Below, piece after piece: positions 46,941-58,800 of a stretch of 64,000 bases of DNA. The translations under genes and the position numbers were made by a program. How positions within the stretch are numbered: position 1 is the stretch's first letter; each line of letters opens with the position of its first letter. Where the stretch lies: contig NC_057917.1 in NCBI RefSeq assembly GCF_018873765.1, forward strand, positions 55,610,464 to 55,674,463, read 5' to 3'. Below the pieces are notes generated by a model, which ran no database searches, had not been told where the DNA came from, and was given only the letters and a program-made list of their open reading frames with translations. The stretch is from Telopea speciosissima. Taxonomy: Eukaryota; Streptophyta; Magnoliopsida; Proteales; Proteaceae.

Positions 46941-49640
46941 CCCGTTTTTGCTAATTATGATCTGGATCCCCTCCTCTCCAAGTAAACCCCCCCCCCCCTA
47001 TGGACCAGGTGAGATTGAGTGGGGTGATTACCTATACTAGGGGAGAGGGACCTGATTCGCTACCTTCAACACGGGTACATACATGGACATGGACATGAAT
47101 ATATTGGACTGAACTTTCCTAAAGTCATCCTTCATTGATGACCATTATTGTGCTTGAATGGGTGTTTGGGAATAGTGAAGGGCACTTTAATATATAGAAA
47201 AGAAGTGATGATGCTTCTAGATTCGTGGGTGAACAAGAACGTTCACCATATATGTGTGTCTGAAGAAGGATATCAAGGAATTAATTACATCATGAATGTA
47301 TTGTCTATTTTACTTTAGTGCCACTTAAAAAGAAAATTAATAAGCTAAGTTTCTTTGCATGGCTCATATAGGAAGGCCTTTCATGTTTGCACAAAAAAAA
47401 AGGCCTTTTATGTGGTCCACTTAATTGTGTCATGTTGATGTTTGACTTGGTGATTCAGATATTAATAGATAGCGCATTTTTCTTTTTTTATTCTATCAAA
47501 GTTTTTCTTCACGATGGGTGAAAAGTATCTAGCTACACTGGATGTCAATATTTCCTCTATCCCCATTGTAAGATGTACAAAATGCTCTTGATACTATTCA
47601 AGGAGTCTCATTCAACCATCAAAATCTGTAGATCAAGAGATTATCTTTTCACCATCACTTGTGAAAACTCGTCCTCTTGTTTTTAATCAATACATTCAGA
47701 ATTTTATCTTCTTTTTGGATCTTTAAAGCTCTATTTTGCCACATGTCCAACTCCAATTGTTGAAACTTGACATGCGCCTACCAGTCCGAAAATTTGGAAT
47801 CCAGACAATGTGTCACATGCAAATAATAAAGCCATATAGGAAGGCATTCTTAAGTATTTGGTTTTACCGCTACCTCTTTGTACCACAAATGCAGTACCTC
47901 TAAGGAATTCAACACTTGATCACACGTACATCTCATCCGTCATATGGGTTTATCGATCAATGCTTGAGCGAGAACTCTTGCAACTAGGTATCGAAAGAAA
48001 ATATAATGAAGGAAAGAGAGACACCGTCAAAGTCATAGAGATATAATAAAGAGGCTCCCACAAATTTTGGTCATATTTAAAGAGATGAAACCCTAATTCC
48101 TATGTAGAGTCCACATGCCAAGTGGTGGATCCTACCTAGATTGTTGGCGTAGAGTCTGACTCACCAGTAAACACAACTATCATAAATAAATAATTATTAG
48201 TATACCTAATTATGAATATAACTTAAAACTCACCAGGGTGAAAGAATATATTACATTTAGATCTCTCCACTTAACAATACCATATGATAGATTTATAGGT
48301 GTGGAAAAAAAACACTGTAAAAAAAAACCCTAATCCATCAGATCACCTCATTAAGAGAATATTGACCATAAATTAGACATAAAGCTTTTACAAAACAGTT
48401 TTTAAATATAATTATTAAATCATAATAATACTTAAATATATTTGTAAATAGTTTATAAAATTGCCACTGAACTCGAAATTTTGTCCAATCACTATCAAAT
48501 AGCTCTCTTAAGATATTCATCCTATTTGGAAAGTAGATTCCATGTTGAGCATCCTTTTCAATCCAACGTACAGATGTATATAGCTACTGTAGGTAACGAC
48601 CTTTGGTGCATCAAAACGAACAAAGTCCAATTGCAACGATAAAGACTTCTTAAGTGTGGGGACCAAGATAAATATCGAAAATAATTCATTGCTTAAACAA
48701 CTATAGTAATCCATGCAAAACTCATAAAATGATACAGTTTCATATACATACAATATCAACACTCACATTAATATTTTAGAATCACATTTATGAAAATATA
48801 AAAGATAAAGACCTTATGAACCAAATGCCCAATTTTGTCCCAATTCAAGTTGCAACTTCTTTATATAACCTTAGGATAATCAATTGCACGTGAAATAATA
48901 ACTAAATCAATTCAACTTAAAACACTTTAAATTGAGTTTGATGGACACGTAAATTTAACATAGAACACCGTTGTTGTACATATAATTATGCTTAGCATTC
49001 AATGAACTTCACTCATAAATATTGTTTGTCGATACTAGGAAGATATTTTAGTACGTACAATACTATTTTGCGACACCTCACTGGTGTGCACCTCTATCCC
49101 GGTTGCTAGGAAACCTCTCCCATTCCGTTTGCATTAATTGTGGAGAACTCTTTGTGTGTAAGGTACATTCTATGCTTGTAGTACAGAGACATTAATTTTC
49201 TTTCACATTTAGCTTATAATGAATTATTGATTTGTTATTCAAGTAAAATATTTAAAAAAAGTATTTACATTTATGGGATAGAAAACGCTACTTGATTGCA
49301 AACAATGATTCTTACATTTAGACATAAGGCGGCACGAAATGACCCGCCGTATACTCAGGGATTTTCAGCCGCAGGCATTTCACGGCGAGGCGTGCGCTAC
49401 GACCTGGATCATGAAACTTTATAACTACTCATAATAACGTTTCAGTCCATTAGAATACGCTTTGTTTTCCTCGTTTTATATTTGCTTTGGTCATCCCCAA
49501 TTTGCAAACTAAACAAGATAATCTTTTTTTTTTGGGTAGAGATTTAAACAAGATAATCTTGACAATATTTCATTGTCACTGCCACGTATAACCTCTGATT
49601 CTGTGGACCAGTCATATGAGAGCTTCCACGAACCTCGTCA
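46941..49640. other. intergenic, no gene recognised
   Basis: AT-rich sequence upstream of the aldolase-family gene. No coding exon, tRNA or clear transposon end was recognised. Confidence 0.5.
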
Positions 49641-49819
49641 AAACGTTACCAAAAATGAGGATCAAATGGTTTCACTTCAATGAATCCCTCTCCTTACCTT
49701 TATAATCGAACACCTGAAAAGATTTTTTCTGCTCCAGTAAACACTCAAGCTCTCTCTCTTCCTTTTGGTCTAGCGCTCCTTTAATTCGTTCCCGAGGTTT
49801 GCAATTTGCAGTAGAAACA
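49641..49819 (+). promoter_or_regulatory. proximal promoter and 5' UTR of the aldolase-family gene
   Basis: A TATA-like TTTATAATCG lies about 120 nt before the ATG. It is followed by a CT-rich leader (AAGCTCTCTCTCTTCC) typical of plant 5' UTRs. The start context is AAACAATGG, a good plant initiation context. The transcription start itself is inferred. Confidence 0.45.
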
Positions 49820-52800
49820 ATGGTGTCTACCGATGTTGTTGGCTTCGTTGGCTTGGATCGCCTTAGCTTAGACATGGCATCAGCACTCCTTCAATCGGGC
49901 TTTCGTGTCCAGGCCTTTGAGGTTGGACTTTGATGTTTTCTTCTCTTACTCTTTCCACTCTTCTTTTTATTCCCGATGATCTGTTCACCAACTGTTTGTC
50001 ATTCTTTAACTGGAAAACTGATCGAATAGTGGAATTCTCAAATTCACTAGTTTTCACTGAGTTGTATGGATGAAATTCAATTTCTTAAGGGAGGATGTCA
50101 TGTAGTTATGTGGATTGCTGGGTGCTTGTTTCTGATGCATATAATCTATGCAGGTTCTTAATGTTGATGGGCTGGAGTTAATAAATTCTTTACAGTCTCA
50201 GTGACTTAATTTGGGGTTAGGGTGTGACTCTTGTAATGTTGGGATGAACGCCATGTGTATAGTGGCAAAATAACTAATACGGACGATACTATAATTTACC
50301 TTCTTTGACTCTGGCACAGTTACTCTACTATATCAGAAAATTCTTACTGTGCTCTAGTCTGCATTGTTTATATGTAGTGATCTCTTAGTGGTTTTTAAGC
50401 TTTAGAACCAGAATCTCTTAAATTGTTCACCTTGATTTTCTGTCTTTTGAATGGTCTATAAAAACTTATCTTGGCTTTTTTTGTGGCTGCAAATATATTT
50501 CCAGTTGAAGCTAGCCCACTTAATTTTCGGTAATTTCTTTTGCCATACTTTGCCTTGGTTAATACACTTATACTAACTTGATTATGGGTGGAGTATCCTT
50601 GAAAGTTCATTTCCCCCATAATTTTTTTTATGTGTGCAAAATTATACTTGTGTTGCATGTGAAGTCTTTTTGTTTGCCAGTAATGACATGGCTTTGTTGT
50701 TATTAAATTGTTTGATAATAGTTCTGTCTTCTACAGGTATTCGGGTCTCTGTTGGAAGAGTTTTTGAAGCTGGGTGGAGCTAAATGTTCCAGCCCGATGA
50801 ATGCAGCAAAAGGTTAATTTGAAACATTCTTTGTGTTCCTTATTTCATATGTTCATGGCTTTATGGTTACTTAGCGGTCATTGCTTAGAACAATGGTAAA
50901 AGTTTGGGTTGCCAGGGAAAATGCCCAGGTTTAAGTATTGAGGGTGGATGCTTTGAGCAAAAAAACCAAAGGTTAGGACCTACTCCAAACTCACCCCTCC
51001 CAAAACCTCACATAGGTGGGACCAGCACTGGGTAATGGCCCTTTATGGCTTTATGGTTATTTGGGGTTTAATATCTTGGAAGACAGTATATTTCATATTC
51101 TATCTTGCACAATTTCGTGTTATTCCCCTCATCCTTTTTCCTTTTTTCTCCCTTTTGGTTTACTTTGTGTTACATGGCCATCTGAGTTTGAAAACACTTA
51201 AATATGGGGGAATATTCTCAGTTCCTGTGTGGAATATACTTATTCAGTTAATGCATTGTGCGTGGGTTTACTTATAGTATCTGTATTAGCTAGTAGGTGA
51301 AGATTAAACTTTTTATCTGTTTGACGCTAATGGTAGTTTCCAAATAAAAATGAACATGAGAAACTACCCTAGAATTTCCCCATTACTAGTGGATTACATC
51401 AGGGTTCAGCTTTAAGTCCTTACCTTTTTGTGCTTATCATGGATGATATAACCATGAACATTTAAGACGAGGTCCCATGGTGTATGCTCTTCGCCGATGA
51501 TATCATTTTGGTGGATGAGGGAAAAGAAGGGATTAACTCTAAGTTAGAGCTTTGGAGGTCAACCTTGGAAACAAGAGGCTTTAAGATTAGTAGAACAAAG
51601 ACTGAGTATATGATGTGTAATTTTAGTCACACTTTGATGGATACTGATATGGTGTGAATTGAGGAAAGAGAGATACCACAAAGTGACTATTTTAGATATC
51701 TGGGGTCAATCATAAATAAAGAAGGTGACATAGAGGATGATGTTTCACAGAGAATTAAAGTGGGATGGATGAAGTGGAGAGGTGCGTCCGGAGTGTTGTG
51801 AGACTGACGTATTCCTCTAAAGTTTAAAGGAAAGTTCTATAGGACTATTGTTCGTCTGGCCATGATGTATGGGGCAGAATGTTGGGTAGTTAAGGAGTGT
51901 CATATTGATAAGCTTTGTGTTGCAGAGATGAGGATGTTAAGATGGATGTGTGGAAAAACAAGGAAGGATAAAATACGGAATGAAAATATAAGAGCAGACT
52001 TGGTAGTTGCTCCGATCAATGACAAGCTCCAAGAGAGTTGTTTAAGGTGGTATGGTCATATTCAACGGAGACCTAAGGATGCCCCAGTAAGGAGTGATAT
52101 GATTCCGATTGAAGGAGCTAAAAGAGCTAGGGGCAGACCTAAAATGACCATAGGAGAAGTGGTGAGGACGAACATGCATATCACAGACCCCATTTAGCTG
52201 AGATTATCCTGATGTGTTGGGCTGTGCCTCTTTCCTCTTACTATCTTTCATCTTTCTATTTATTTCCCATCGTCCATTTGTCATTTCTCATCTTTTCTTC
52301 ACCTTTTTTTTGAGTATAACTCTGTTTTTCTCTATTTTATTTTGTCTGGATCCATGTAGCCGACCCCATTAAGTTGGGATAAGGCCGAGTTTATTGTTGT
52401 TGTTGTTGAGAAACTACCCTAGGAATTAGTGAAATAGCTTAAATTTTTCTTTGTGGTTGAAAGTAGCTTAATTTTGCTGGTGTATTATTACTTAAAGATT
52501 AATATATTTCCTCTCCATGGCTTCATCATTCTCTATCAACCATTTTTTTTTTTTAAAAAAAATAAAAATAAAAATTTAACCCGAATATTATCTGGGACCC
52601 GGGCTGGCCCCTAAGCTTTTATTAGAATCAAGAAAAATAATAAAGAATACAGGGGGGGACATACCGCCTTACCCCAACCCAGTACATCAATAAGACACAC
52701 TACTCCAGATTGCCTAACCACCCTATACAAAAAAATAAAGAAAAACCAGCCATTAACATCGTAGGACAGGCAAACCGGCCTTGGCCTCACGGAGAATGGT

Positions 52801-55800
52801 ATGGAGTTGTCCCAAAGGCATGCTCCCAGGCTCAAACTTGGCAGATGTCTCCGTATCACAGGAATACTTTGCTAATCAGTCAGCTGCTCTGTTGCTCTCC
52901 CGGTAAGTGAACACAACACTGGCCCGTGTAGCAGCCACTAATTCTTGAATCTCCTTGTAGCAGTACCATCCTTCCCATAAGTTGCACCTCAATAAGTTAA
53001 CTGCCTTGACAGTTGCTTTTGAGTCACAGTTAACAACCACATCCACTAAACCCATCAGCTTGCACTGTTTCAGCCCATCCCTCAAGGCCCGTAGCTTTGC
53101 CAGTGAGTTAGTGCAAGGGCCATAAAAGTTAGCATAAGCAGCCAGGACTTCCCCTTGTTTGTCCCTAATGATCCCCCCCCGCCGCCCAGGCCAGGGTTAC
53201 CACGACAGGCTCCATCCACATTTAGCTTTACTGCGACGAAAGGAGGGCACCAGTATACTGGCAAAGGACGTTTCATCCTGGGGCCTGGTGCTGATAAGCC
53301 AAGGCACTGCAAAATCAAACCTTCCCTAGCAGAACTGTGAGAGCCTACCTTAGCCGGATAGGTCAACTCCCTCACCCAGGTTTTGATGCATTCAATGATG
53401 GAGCTGGCTGTCCTTTTTTCCCCGTGCCTTCTGAAGTTCCTCTCCTTCCATAGCTCCCAGATGATCAGGGAAGGTAGAATTCCAGTAATATACGCATTGA
53501 CGTTATTGCAGCCTGCCAGACCTTGCCAAAACAGCACCCTACTCCTAGCATCTTGGGTGGGAAGAAGGGGTATGTCAAAAATTCTGGAGAAGTGTTCCCA
53601 TACTCTGGTTGCCGTGCCTCCAGCGACGAGGCAATGATCTGTCGTCTCACTACGGGGCCTTCCACAGCAACAACACTTTGAAACCAGAGGGATACCCAGC
53701 GCCATCACAGAGTCATCAGTGGGTATCTTCCCATTTAACAACTGCCAAGAAAAGAAACCCACTTTCACTGAAAGTGTTTGGTTCCACAACCACTTTGCAT
53801 AAGAAACCGTTGCTGCCCCACTCCACACCACATTCCAAACAGCCTTGGTAGAGAATAAGCCGTTGCCACAGGGGGTCCAAACCAACCTGTCCTCGCAGTC
53901 CGATAAGTTGAAGGGTCTCGACGAGATATGCTCTCTAACATGGTCCGAGTGTATGATGCCTAACACCTCCTACCTCTAGGAGCCATCCTGAGTGATGGCG
54001 TCCTTTACCTGCAGCCTCACATCAACGACCAGGCCATTATCCACAGTGTCTATCAGCGGGCCAAAACCTGTCCAGTTATCCAGCCAAAAAAGAATGTTAC
54101 CCGTTCCTAGTAACCATCTGGAATTGTTCAACAGTAGGTCCTTATGATCCAAAGTGTGCCACCAAGATTTCGATCCAGTCGTAGATGCCCCTGCTAGAAC
54201 CACATGCTGATTTTTGAAGAACTTGGCTTTAAAGAAATCACTCCATAAGGATTGCTCCCTAAGGACCCGCCATAAGCCTTTCAGCCTGAGGGATAGGCCA
54301 ACATCCTCCAGCAGCCTAATCCCCATGCCACCTTCCTCAATCGGTCTACAGACTCTGTGCCTGCTGACCCAATGCCGTCTCTTCCCCCACTCTGAACTAC
54401 CCTACAGAAAATCAGCAAAAATTCCATAAATGCGGCGAATGACAGCCTTGGGTGGAGACAAAGTAGCAAGAACATGTAAGGGGATCGAAGACAATACATG
54501 CTTCAAGAGAGTGATCCTGCCTCCTGCAGTCAGTAATTTTCCTTGCCACCCTGCAACCTTAGTTCTAATCTTCTCAATCAAGCCCTCGAACAGACAAATC
54601 TTCAGTCTTCCTGAGTGTAGAGGTGCCCCCAGGTAAGTGATAGGGAGAGACTTCCTAGGGAAACCAGTGATCTCCCCCATTAGGCGGGCCCTAGCAGGAG
54701 GAGCCAATCTACTTAAAACAAAACAGCTCTTCTGCCTATTGATTAGCTGTCCCGAGGATCCTTCGTATCTGCTGAGGAATCCTATAATCTGCTTAAGTGA
54801 GCCTTTAAGCGCCCTAGAGAAAATGATAGTGTCATCTGCGAAGAGGCAATGAGACACCCCCGGGCACCCTCTTGGCAGCTTGTAGTAAGAAGCATGTCCT
54901 TTTGCAAACAGATTTTTAATAACCCTGCTAAGTACCTCCTCTGCAATAATGAAAAGGGCCGGTGAGAGGGGGTCACCCTGCCTCACCCCTCTTGTAGATT
55001 TAAAAAAGCCTGCTTGCTTGCCCCCCAGCACTGTTGAGAACCAGCAGTTAACCACCATTTTTTGGATCAAGCTGATCCAGGCATCACAAAAGCCAAACTT
55101 TGAGAGAACCTGCCGAAGGAAGACCCATTCTAGTCGATCGTAGGCCTTAGCCATGTCAAGCTTCAGGATAACATTACCCCCTCTCGTTTTCCTGTCGATG
55201 TCCTGTGCTGCCTCTTGGACAATAGAAATGGAGTCATGAATTCTTCTGCCCTGCACAAACGCCCCTTGCTCCTCTGCTATGACAGACGGAAGGATACCTA
55301 CTAGCCTGGATACAAATATCTTGGCAATAATCTTATAACCAAAATTACATAGGCTAATAGGGCGGAGATCAGCCATTACCTCGGGGTTCTCCTTCTTCGG
55401 AATAAGCACCAAGTTGGCGGAGGTGAAACTCCTAGGCAGCTCACCCCCAGCAAAAAAAATCCTGGACCGCAGCCCACACATCCTGACCTACCACATCCCA
55501 GCAAGAAGTAAAAAAATAACCTGAGAAGCCATCCGGACCCGGAGCACTATCACAAGACAAGGAAAAGACTGCCCCCTTGACCTCCTCTAAAGAGGGTGAC
55601 ACAAGGAGCACTGCATTATCAGCCTCAGAAACCACGTTAAGAATCACAGAGAAGAGGTGTTAATCCACCACACAGCCCTGCGAGGTAAAAATGTCTGCGA
55701 AATGCCGCACTGCCTCCGCCTGAATCCCCTCCGGGTCCGAGATCCATTCACCATCCACCCCTTTAATTCTCTGAATATTGGCTTGCCTTCTTCGAACATT

Positions 55801-58800
55801 CACCATTAAGTAGAAGAATTTCATGTTTTGATCCCCCTCCTTTAATCAAGTCACTCTGGATTTTTGCTTCCAGAAAATTTCCTCTTGTAAAAGAATCTCC
55901 TGCAGGTTCTCCTTTGCCAATGATAGCGCCTCCCTGGTGGCCTCGGAGTCCTGAAGGTCGCAAGCAGCCTCAGCCCTACACACTGAGTCCTCTGCATCCC
56001 TGACCTTCTGGTGGATATTGCCAAAAACCTCCTTATTCCACTTTCCCAACGCACTGCGAAGAAGCTTTAACTTCAAAAAAAGAGCGAACAGAGGGGAGCC
56101 AGACACCGGCCGGGCCCATTGTTCCCTAATAAAGTCCAGGAAGTTTGGATGCCTTAGCCACATCTGCTGGAATTTGAAGGAAGAGAACGACTGCTGGCCC
56201 GCAACCATGAATGAGAGCCCCAAGGGCGCATGATCAGAGCAAACCCTGTTAAAGTGGGTGGCAGTGCTTGTAGGAAAAGCAGAAAGCCAAGAAGTAGTAA
56301 CCAGGAACCTATCGAGTCTTGCCAACACCCTACCCGCTCCTACCTGGTTATTAGACCAGGTAAACATATTGCCAACATAGCCCAAGTCAACAAGGCCAAC
56401 CATGCTCACAAAAGAGCTAAACTCCTCTAAGGAGAGCGAGCAAGCCGATCTACTACCCAACTTCTCCAACGGGGACAACGCAGCATTAAAATCACCCCCT
56501 ACTGCCCAAGGAAGAGAGACTCCCCTAGAGAACAGCTCAAGCTTCTCCCACAACACCCTCCTCTCCATGGCTAAGCATCGGCCATGGACAAAAGTGACAA
56601 GAAACGCCCCTCTGCTGGCCTCCTCACACTTGAGAGTGATAAATTGGTCATGTTCCTCCACAACTCTAACTTTAACAGTAGCCCTCCAAAAAACCCAAAA
56701 CCTGTCTACCAGGTGTAGGTAATCCAACCCAATTTTCCGCAGCACAAACCTCGCCTTCGAAACCTGAGCTTTAGGTTCAGCTATAGCAACCAAATCCACT
56801 TTGTGCAAGCTTACCAAAGTTTTCAACCGCCTAATCGTGGGCTTATTTCCAACTCCTCGGGCATTCCAAAAAACACAACTCATAAGGAAACATTGCTAGG
56901 GGCGGCTGTCGATCGCATCGATCTTGTTACTCGTCTTTGGGCTTCTTCCCCGCTATGTCTCCCTTGTCTAACCTTCTTGATTTTCTTTCTGTCATACATT
57001 AATGCTGCTCCAAGAAACGCTGTTTTAGGGTGCACTCGGCTGCGAACTCGTCGACCTGCTGGCGCCGAGGCACTGCTCCCTGGTTCAAGTCTACCAAGAG
57101 ATAAGCGAATCCTCTCTTCTAAAGTGGAGCTGAACCCCCTCAAGCTGTCTAACATCGTTTGTCGTTCCGGCATTGGGCCAGTCAAGCCTGAAATACAACC
57201 ATCGTCCTTTGAGCCCAAGGCCAAAAGCTCATTATCAAAATAGCGCTGAGTAACGTCGCCCCCAGGCTGCGAACAAGCTCTACAGGCATCACTGCCTAAG
57301 CCCAAAGAAGCCTCATTGGCCAAAGGATCCACCACCAATAAGCAACGCCCCACCGAAAGGCCCTCTCCCAGCCCATCTCCCTCCACGGCTCAAGCGCCAG
57401 TCTGCGCAGCCTCCTCCACTGGCAGCAGAGAGCCACCCACTTCTAACACTGGTTCCACCTCCCGAGCCAACCCCGCAGGCTCCAGCGGCCCACTACTCAA
57501 CACTAAGGCTGACCGCTGCTGCTCAGCCCTGAATCCAGCAGTTCTGTTTTGACCGAAACTGCAGAGACGTCAAGCAACTCCCCCTCTTCCACTATCAACC
57601 TTCTTAAAGATTCTGTTTCCCAAGAACATGCACTCGAAGTCAATAAAACTTGGAAATTTTACCAAGCTAACTGAAGTATCAAGTTCTGAGAAAACAACAT
57701 CAATAACCTTTTTGAAAGACAATGCAAGTGTAGGAGTCCGAAAAAGATTATAGATTGGAAGATCTATTAGAGATGAAGATCAGCTAAGGAAGTAGTTCTC
57801 TCTGATAACCTTTGTGAAAGACTACTAAATCTCTAAACATACAAAAACACAGATCCTCAGGACATTAGCAACCCGTACTAAAGATAAGAAACATATAGTA
57901 AATGTTTGTCAAAAATTAGTCTTCTTACACCAACAAGAGAGGATGGCTTTGTTTGTATTTAGTCCAATGCATGAATCACTGTATTTAGGTAAGTTGCATC
58001 TCCTCTATGGACATTATTCTACTTGCTTGTTGGAATTTCCTGTCTAAAGTTACATATAAAATTAATTGGTCGTTATATGATGCTAGTTCTTTTTGGTGAT
58101 GTGATGCAGATGCTGCAGCTATCATTATATTGATCTCACATGCAGACCAAATACAAGACATATTCTTTAGGGAGGAGGGTGTTCTGAAAGGTCTTTGTAA
58201 CGCTTCTGACCTGAGATTTGGTTTAACTTGCAATCTAGAAATGGTCAATTGGATTCCTTGATGTTCAGAATTTGTTGGTGTTGGTGTTGCAGGGTTGCAC
58301 AAAGATGCTGTCATCATCCTTCACTCTACTATATCACCAGCAATTATTCAGAATCTAGAGAAACGTCTCACAGGCAACTTCAATTTTCCTGTCCCAATTT
58401 TCTTGGCTCTTTTTGGTTTCGCCTTCTACGAGTAGAAGACTTTTTTCTTTGTGGTTTTATTGATAATTTTCATTTTTAATGGCTGCTTGTTATTTTGACT
58501 GTCATTATGGTTCATCCTCTCCTCTGCTCTTATGCATTTTAATGAGGAAGTCCTCAAAGCTTTAAGTGTTGTTGAAAGTCTTCACTTTGACAATCCGCTT
58601 ATCATCAACAATTGCTAATCTGTGTGCCTGGCATCAAATCTCCCATGAGAAGCCTAGTTTACGTGTTAGCAACCATTGTGTTTACATTTGTCAGAGAAAA
58701 GACTTAGTTCATACACTATTAGAAGGGGTGGGGGGGGGGGACACCATGATAAAGGTGATCATTGTATAAATACTCTAGTACTTGTGTTGGTGGGTCTAAA

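Larger units (their letters stand above)
52542..57591 (-). mobile_element. L1-type LINE retrotransposon, 5'-truncated, frameshifted
   Basis: Inserted antisense in intron 2 of the aldolase-family gene. In transcript order it has part of a first ORF, an APE endonuclease, a reverse transcriptase, a zf-RVT region and a split RNase H, then an A tail seen as T14 at 52542-52556. CTATCAACC stands on both sides (52533-52541 and 57592-57600), a candidate 9-bp target duplication that would set the length near 5,050 bp. The body is clearly more GC-rich than its surroundings. Frameshifts near 55450, 54400 and 53085 make it non-autonomous now. Confidence 0.88.

Noticed and set aside
52533..57600. LINE open frames as host genes
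   Set aside because: Endonuclease, reverse transcriptase and RNase H motifs, A tail and frameshifts show they belong to a retrotransposon.
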